Assembly: GCA_030068145.1 (NCBI GenBank)
Contig: JAPJBO010000576.1
Coordinates: forward strand, 62,001-126,000
Origin: Diplonema papillatum
Lineage: Eukaryota; Euglenozoa; Diplonemea; Diplonemida; Diplonemidae
Direction of reading: 5' to 3'
DNA length: 64,000 nt
Below are positions 58,924 to 64,000 of this stretch, piece by piece; position 1 is the first letter of the stretch, and each line of letters begins with the position of its first letter. The notes below the pieces were generated by a model. The model saw only the letters and a list, made by a program, of their open reading frames with translations. It had not been told where the DNA came from and ran no database searches. A program made the translations under genes and the position numbers.

Positions 58924-61900
58924 CCCAACTCCGACCAAGCACCTACAGGTTAATTTCCACTTTTTCCTATTTTTCATTTTTATAGAGTGCCTTCGCTCTT
59001 TTGGGCATTCTGGGGCTGGAATTTTGCGATTTCGAAGCATATCTTTCCATTGCCGCCCTTGGAAGGCGAAATTTTGACATGATGTTGCACTAGTCTGTCA
59101 TCGTCTTCTCGCTTATGACCGTCTCTAATTCGTCGACAACGTTTCACCGCAACCTTGACAATCTTTTGTTTTCTCGCGTGGTTTAGATTTCCTTCCTAGG
59201 TTGGGCTTGAGCAAAAGAGAAGAAGAAAGGCGGCAGACGTCATTTTGCGTGCGTTCCGGGGGTAGGGGGTTGGAGTGATGGCGAGATAACGGGCAAGACG
59301 CAGGAAATTGAGGTACGGGGCAGGTGGGCAGTTCACGCAACTACTGGCCACTGCAGTCACTTTCATCAGTAGACTCGGTATACGTCAGACGCACTCCTTT
59401 GAGTGTGGGAGGGCGCCCCTGCTTGCAAGGGCGGCCGCCTCGTTTCTTCAAGCGCTGGGTCCCAGGAGTTTCCGGCTCGTAGTAATGGTGGTTCTTGAGG
59501 GTGTGAAACCGGGTAAAACACGGAGCGGGACACAGAGCCACGCCACATGTTTTGCAGACATATTTCGTCTTGACCAAACGAACATGGCATTTGCACGCAA
59601 CGCGGGTGTCTGTTTCCAGAATGGCATGGAACTTGCCATCCAGGCGCGACGGGTGGTCGCTAGCCCGAGGTGTGCGCGTTCCGGGGCTGAAGTCCTCAGT
59701 ACTGCGGTTGTCAGCAAGTAACCCGCGGATGAGCTCTTTTCTGAAGTCCTTGAAGGGTAAGGACCCGCGATTCTTACCAAGACGCTTGTACAAGATAAAA
59801 CTGTTCAACGCAGACACTTCGAGCAAATAAAAGAAGACTTTCATATACCATCGTTTGCCCTGCATGAATCGTGTCGCCCGGGCAAGGTACTGGTCGCAGC
59901 GATCTACCCCCCCCATGTGTTTGTTGTAAGCAACCACGATGTCTGGCTTACTGACCTTCAACCGCTTTCCCCCCTTGCAGCGACGCTCAAGCTCGGTCAT
60001 TGTTGTTCCAATGGGGAGTGTTGACAACATGCGGACTTCACGCTTGTCAACCCACTCCAAGAACGTGATCGGCGAACTTTGGCGATACTGGCAATGGCCG
60101 CGTTTCGGGGCCGCAGCCTTATCCGCTTGGGATGGGCGGCCGCGCTTCTTTTGGGACTTGCTAAAAAGTGGGATCCCGTTCCGATTTTTGCGGACAGTTC
60201 CGGCCGCGTGGAATCCCAAGGTGTATAATTTTAGCATGAGGGGAATGCTTGTGTAGTAGTTGTCCATGTACATGTGCCTTCCTGAGTATGCATACAGAGC
60301 CGCAGCTGCAAGAAGTTCACGCTCACCAACGTTCACGGGGCCAGGGTTAGTATCCGTGTCAATCTTACCGGTATACACTGACGATACCAATGTGTAACCA
60401 GTCTGTGACTCAGCCAGAACAAAACACTTCAAACCGAATCGATGCCGTTTCATGGGCATGTATTGCTTGAAGCTGACACGACCTTTGTACTTGATGATCG
60501 ACTCATCAAAGCTAAGTTCTTTATCGGGAGCATAGACATCCCGCCATTGGAGAGACACAAGCTGGAAAATATCTCTTATCTTGATGAGTCGGTCCGGGTG
60601 TTCCTTCTTTCCACTGAGGGGGTCTGTGAAGTGCAGCGTCCTGTGAATATCGTGCCACCTTTTCCTGGACATGGTTTCAGAAAAAAACGCGCATTGTTCG
60701 ATAGGGTCCACGGACCAGTACGAGTAGAGATCCTGTTTCACGGACAACCCCATCGCGTATGTGACAGCACACCAGCGAAGAAATTCCGCAATATCGGGTG
60801 CTTCGTACGAGATACCCTCTTTCCCTGCAGCATACACACTCATGTGCCCAATGATCTGGGTGACCACCAGGTCGGTGAACATGCATCTGAAGATGTCAGT
60901 GGGGGAGGAATCCTCATCAAGGTCGTAGGACGGATTCGGTCCGGTCTTCTTGGCGTTGAAAGGGAATTCGAGGTTGGGCTCGACTTTGCTGCTCCACGAC
61001 AAGGACTTGATCGCTGCACCTGCTGCCTTGACCGCAGCGCTCTCAGTATTCGGTGGGCGGCCTCGCGGTGCTGGGTTTGCGGGGGGCTTCTGTGCCGGTC
61101 CTTTTCGTGGTCGGCCGGGGCGCTTCGGTGCAGGCTTTGCGGAGGGCTTCGGCGCCTGTTCTTTTGGTGGCCGGCCGGGGCGCTTCGGTGCAGGCTTTGC
61201 GGAGGACTTCGGCGCCTGTTCTTTTGGTGGCTCGCCAAAAAAAATGTTCATAAAGTGGCCGAGATCACCGCTCTGAACCCGCGGGTTGGCCAGGAACACG
61301 ACGTTGGCCGGGTGGGGTCGGTCTTCGCCTCGCTCGACTGAGCCGGTTCCTCTCAGCACGGCCCAGTTGTACAGCGCTGTGTACACTGTCTCCGGATTGG
61401 GCTGGAATCCGATACCGTGTTGGAGGCAGAAGCTCGATACCTGATAAGTGTCCAGCTCCGGTAAGCGTGCCACACTCCTGCAACGCACGTCGAAATGTTC
61501 GCGGGCGAAGCTGAGAATGTTCAATGCCGATGGCATCGCAAAACTTCCCTCCATCGCTCGCATGAGTGCGATGTACCCGCACTCCACCCCGCTCTGCTCG
61601 TCACGCAGCTGCAGTGTCACACCCCGGATACCGCCGAACTCACGTCGCGACCGTTGCCTGTCCCAGTTCCCGCAAGAGTCGACCACTGTCACCCGCCCAA
61701 GCGCGGTGGCGTCGAGATGATGCACTTGTTCGCGCACTGTCCTTCCCGACCTGTTGTTGTCGTCATCGTCATCCTCTTCCTCTTCTTCATCCTCTTCTTC
61801 TTCCTCGTCCTCTTCCTCTTCCACCTCTTCTGCTTCCTCGTTGTCCTCTTCTTCTGTCGACCCCACACTCTCCATATCCGTGGCCGCCCGCTTCCTTCCA

Positions 61901-62176
61901 GACATTTTGTACTTTTCACTGCCCAAGTTCCTGGATTGTTTCGACTGTTGATGACAAGGCATTGAAAAAGCCGGTTTTCCGGGGGTTTCCCCAATCTCGT
62001 CACTTGGTTTCAATCGTCATTGCTGACGAATTTTTGACATTCGAGGGCGGCAATGAAAAGGTTTGCTCGAAATGGGTGAATTCCATATTTTCGGGAATTT
62101 TTTGGCGCCTCCTGAGCACCCCTACAGAAAAATCCAGATTAAACCGGACGTATATGTCCGGTTGGTCGGAGTTGGG
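58924..62176 (-). mobile_element. Intact piggyBac-type transposon, 3253 bp
   Basis: TTAA at 58920-58923 and 62177-62180; 14-bp perfect terminal inverted repeats CCCAACTCCGACCA / TGGTCGGAGTTGGG. A near-palindrome around CCGGACGTATATGTCCGG lies just inside the right end. One large ORF on the minus strand. Ends differ from those of the neighbour at 56494-58868, so the two belong to different subfamilies. Only 55 bp separate them, including both TTAA sites. Confidence 0.95.
59341..61962 (-). CDS. piggyBac transposase with AT-hooks, Cys-rich domain and N-terminal protease-like segment
   Basis: 873 residues, uninterrupted, from ATG at 61962 (a TTG 17 codons upstream is ignored). Residues 33-70 are almost all acidic. 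Residues 91-245 form a compact domain with GVECGYIALMRAME (C128) and DLGHFMNIFF (H236), spaced as a Cys-His pair of a papain-like or OTU-like fold. Residues 250-305 hold three RPGRPPK/RPGRPRK/RGRPPN AT-hooks. DDE catalytic residues: D486 (LSFDES), D567 (YMDNYYTS), D687 with D690 (MGGVDRCDQ). The C-terminal zinc-binding Cys-rich domain (790-820, CKCH..YVCKTCGVALCPAPCF) binds terminal repeats in this family. All features needed for cut-and-paste transposition at TTAA are present, so it may be active. Confidence 0.95.
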   Translation of the reverse strand: MPCHQQSKQSRNLGSEKYKMSGRKRAATDMESVGSTEEEDNEEAEEVEEEEDEEEEEDEEEEEDDDDDNNRSGRTVREQVHHLDATALGRVTVVDSCGNWDRQRSRREFGGIRGVTLQLRDEQSGVECGYIALMRAMEGSFAMPSALNILSFAREHFDVRCRSVARLPELDTYQVSSFCLQHGIGFQPNPETVYTALYNWAVLRGTGSVERGEDRPHPANVVFLANPRVQSGDLGHFMNIFFGEPPKEQAPKSSAKPAPKRPGRPPKEQAPKPSAKPAPKRPGRPRKGPAQKPPANPAPRGRPPNTESAAVKAAGAAIKSLSWSSKVEPNLEFPFNAKKTGPNPSYDLDEDSSPTDIFRCMFTDLVVTQIIGHMSVYAAGKEGISYEAPDIAEFLRWCAVTYAMGLSVKQDLYSYWSVDPIEQCAFFSETMSRKRWHDIHRTLHFTDPLSGKKEHPDRLIKIRDIFQLVSLQWRDVYAPDKELSFDESIIKYKGRVSFKQYMPMKRHRFGLKCFVLAESQTGYTLVSSVYTGKIDTDTNPGPVNVGERELLAAAALYAYSGRHMYMDNYYTSIPLMLKLYTLGFHAAGTVRKNRNGIPLFSKSQKKRGRPSQADKAAAPKRGHCQYRQSSPITFLEWVDKREVRMLSTLPIGTTMTELERRCKGGKRLKVSKPDIVVAYNKHMGGVDRCDQYLARATRFMQGKRWYMKVFFYLLEVSALNSFILYKRLGKNRGSLPFKDFRKELIRGLLADNRSTEDFSPGTRTPRASDHPSRLDGKFHAILETDTRVACKCHVRLVKTKYVCKTCGVALCPAPCFTRFHTLKNHHYYEPETPGTQRLKKRGGRPCKQGRPPTLKGVRLTYTESTDESDCSGQ

Positions 62177-62180
62177 TTAA

Positions 62181-62805
62181 TATTTACAAAATCTCTTATT
62201 ATTTACATTTTCCATTTTTTATTTTGGCGAGCAACTTTCCTTCCTGGGAGTACCTGCTGCACGAGCTTTCTGCAGTGCCGTGCTCCATGTGGCGGCCGCC
62301 AACTTCATGTTTGCAGTATTCTGTTAAACGTGCACGCTTCTTGGCACCATAGTTCTCCCTTCCAGCGTCTCTTTCAGCTGCTGGGTTGCTGGCGGGGTTG
62401 GTCATGCTCTGATGTGGTCTCTCCAGGGGTTAAGGGGTTCGAACACAAGATGTTTGATATCTCACCAGATAGTGAACTTCCGAAGCCGTCGAAGACACCG
62501 GCTGCTTCTTGCTTGGCCCGGACAACGGATAATCTGGCCCGTGATGCCAGTCCCCTCGAAGGCGTCTTCACCTTCTCCAGTGTCTTCGTTCGATACGATG
62601 GAGCTTGCACACGAGCACTGCAAACATCATCTTCCCGTGATGGCAGGTCAGTCATTTCTTGGGGTTGCTATGGTGAGATTTCGGGTTTTGTAAATATTAA
62701 GGGCAGAGTCTCATAATATTTACAAAACCTCATAATACCGTCTGGCTCCTAATTTATGTAGTTTTTAATTTATAAATATTGGGAAATTTGAAAAATAATA
62801 ATTAA
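62181..62805. other. No gene recognised
   Basis: ATATTTACAAAA motifs lie outside the right piggyBac end (62182, 62708), as they do outside the left end (58912). They may be remnants of an older A/T-rich element into which the transposon inserted. Confidence 0.4.
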
Positions 62806-64000
62806 TGTGGTGTGATCCACCCTGGAGTTTTTCCGGGTTTGTGCCGGGTTTGTACCGGGGGGGGGGTCCGGGTTTTTTATTTTTCTCTCCCCAGCACCCG
62901 CTAGCACCCTTCGTCGTGGAGATTTCAGGCTTCGCGGTGGATTTTGCCACGTTTCATGATCGTCTGGTGCTCGTGGGGGTTTGTCCCGCACTTTGCGGTC
63001 CCTCGCCCTTCTGTCATAATCAGCCTACGGGCTTCGGTATCGTGTATATTTTGTCGGTTTGAGGCCCCTTCCGTAGCTTGGAAAACGGAAAGAGAAGCAA
63101 GCATCTCCATCGATTCAGAACGAGGGACAGAAGTTCCCACGCTCAACCCGCTCGGCTGTGCCATCGGAACAGAAGTCGGCAACAAGCGGTTCGGACGGGC
63201 GGGTTCCCCGCCCATCAAGTACAACCGGTTTTCCCTCTCGCCTAGAAGGTGCTGTCGGATGGCTAAAGATGGCCTGAGCAGACTGCTACCTTTGGTTCCG
63301 CATCCTTTCAAACTGTGGCTGACCAAGCCGCTGTTTGAGCTCTGCAGGGGTTTCGATGCACTCCAAAATGCGGGTACCAACAGCCCCGGCAGCTGGGAGG
63401 AATGGCTACCGAGCATGGGTGCGTGGCGTTCGTGGACGCGCAACTGCATGCAAACAAGCGTCACGCAATTAGCAGAGGCAGGTCACCACTCGTTCTGCAG
63501 TGGAGTTAGCATTAGCTCAATGTGTCGGGAGCAGTAGTTGTCGACTGAAAAGTACCGCGGATGCAGAACATCGATGCAGACGATGATGCCGCAAATGCAG
63601 CTTTCTGCGAGCAGGCAAGATGGCAAGCGAGAGAGCGTGCCGTACCCCAGGCAGGTCGCTCGAAAACGGCGACCCGAAATGGAAAATTCACCCCCAGGAA
63701 CAATACCCAGCGGACTGGAAGCGCAGGCAGGCCCGGATGGAAGCATGAGGTGAAGCAGATGGGACAGAGGAGCGGAAAAACGGGGCCGCACCAGTGGCAG
63801 ACCCGGACGTTGGGGTTAAACAATCGAAGAAGAAGTGTAAAGACGAGGAAACACCGACTCGGGCACACCGGCCGAGAACAGCCAATCATGGAACCCAGGG
63901 CACAATGGAGGCTACGGCGCGGTGGTGAAGTAACGAAGCTCGCTCGCTAGCATCCGGCAAGAGCCAGCATGACACATGAATTTGGAATTGATGCTTCATT
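62806..64000 (+). repeat. R4 plus repeat R5, copy 2 (runs to the window end)
   Basis: R4 (GTGTGATCCACCCTGGAG, TTTTTCCGGGTTTGTGCCGG, poly-G at about 62857-62867) joins directly to R5, which is colinear with 39409-40510 at roughly 95% identity by eye. The copy continues past the window edge (the GAGCCAGCATGACACATGAA end also matches about 40497-40516). Confidence 0.9.

Noticed and set aside
60442-61341. 299-codon plus frame within the piggyBac element
   Set aside because: Antisense shadow of the transposase, which has clear catalytic motifs.
62063-62716. 217-codon plus frame across the right end of the piggyBac element
   Set aside because: It crosses the transposon boundary and the TTAA duplication, and composition is random.

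Overview
The window is nuclear DNA of a eukaryote, most likely a unicellular protist or alga. Genes are GC-rich in coding, several are intronless and others have GT-AG introns. Intergenic and intronic DNA is packed with satellites, poly-A/poly-T hairpins, inverted repeats and DNA transposons. I see no ribosomal RNA, no operon structure and no CRISPR. The sequence alone does not fix the lineage.

Layout. 0.5-14.8 kb (minus): an ataxin-2 homologue in four exons, all joined in phase 0 (LSm and LsmAD, Pro/Ala linker, PAM2 motif plus polyQ, Q-rich tail). Its introns hold an uninterrupted (AGT)752 tract and a foldback-like element whose inner arms are identical over 227 bp. 16.2 kb: a 56-residue two-helix membrane protein. 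17.7-19.9 kb (minus): a C-14 sterol reductase followed by three decayed copies of its last coding segment. 20.9-27.6 kb (minus): a RUN plus Rubicon-homology protein of the PLEKHM1/Rubicon type, with tandem truncated exon copies, one carrying (CAG)82. 31.4 kb: a Prx5-type peroxiredoxin. 32.3-34 kb: a frameshifted ORF relic. 34.9-37.0 kb: a reverse transcriptase fused to a ubiquitin-specific protease and a C-terminal zinc finger. 37.0-39.4 kb: a foldback satellite element enclosing a GGGTTAGGG-rich minisatellite. 43.5 kb: a HAD/DUF2608-like phosphatase. 48.9-51.9 kb: a large unrecognised protein with three internal repeats. 53.5-55.8 kb: an F-box/LRR protein. 56.5-62.2 kb: two complete piggyBac-type elements 55 bp apart, each with TTAA target duplications. 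The first is internally deleted. The second has an intact 873-residue transposase with AT-hooks and an N-terminal protease-like segment.

The host genes are housekeeping and unrelated in function: RNA regulation, sterol synthesis, endolysosomal trafficking, redox, ubiquitin ligase adaptor. They do not form a pathway. Two themes stand out. Mobile elements here carry protein-processing domains: a deubiquitinase fused to a reverse transcriptase, and a protease-like domain fused to a transposase. Host genes repeatedly throw off truncated tandem copies of their own exons in the 3' direction.
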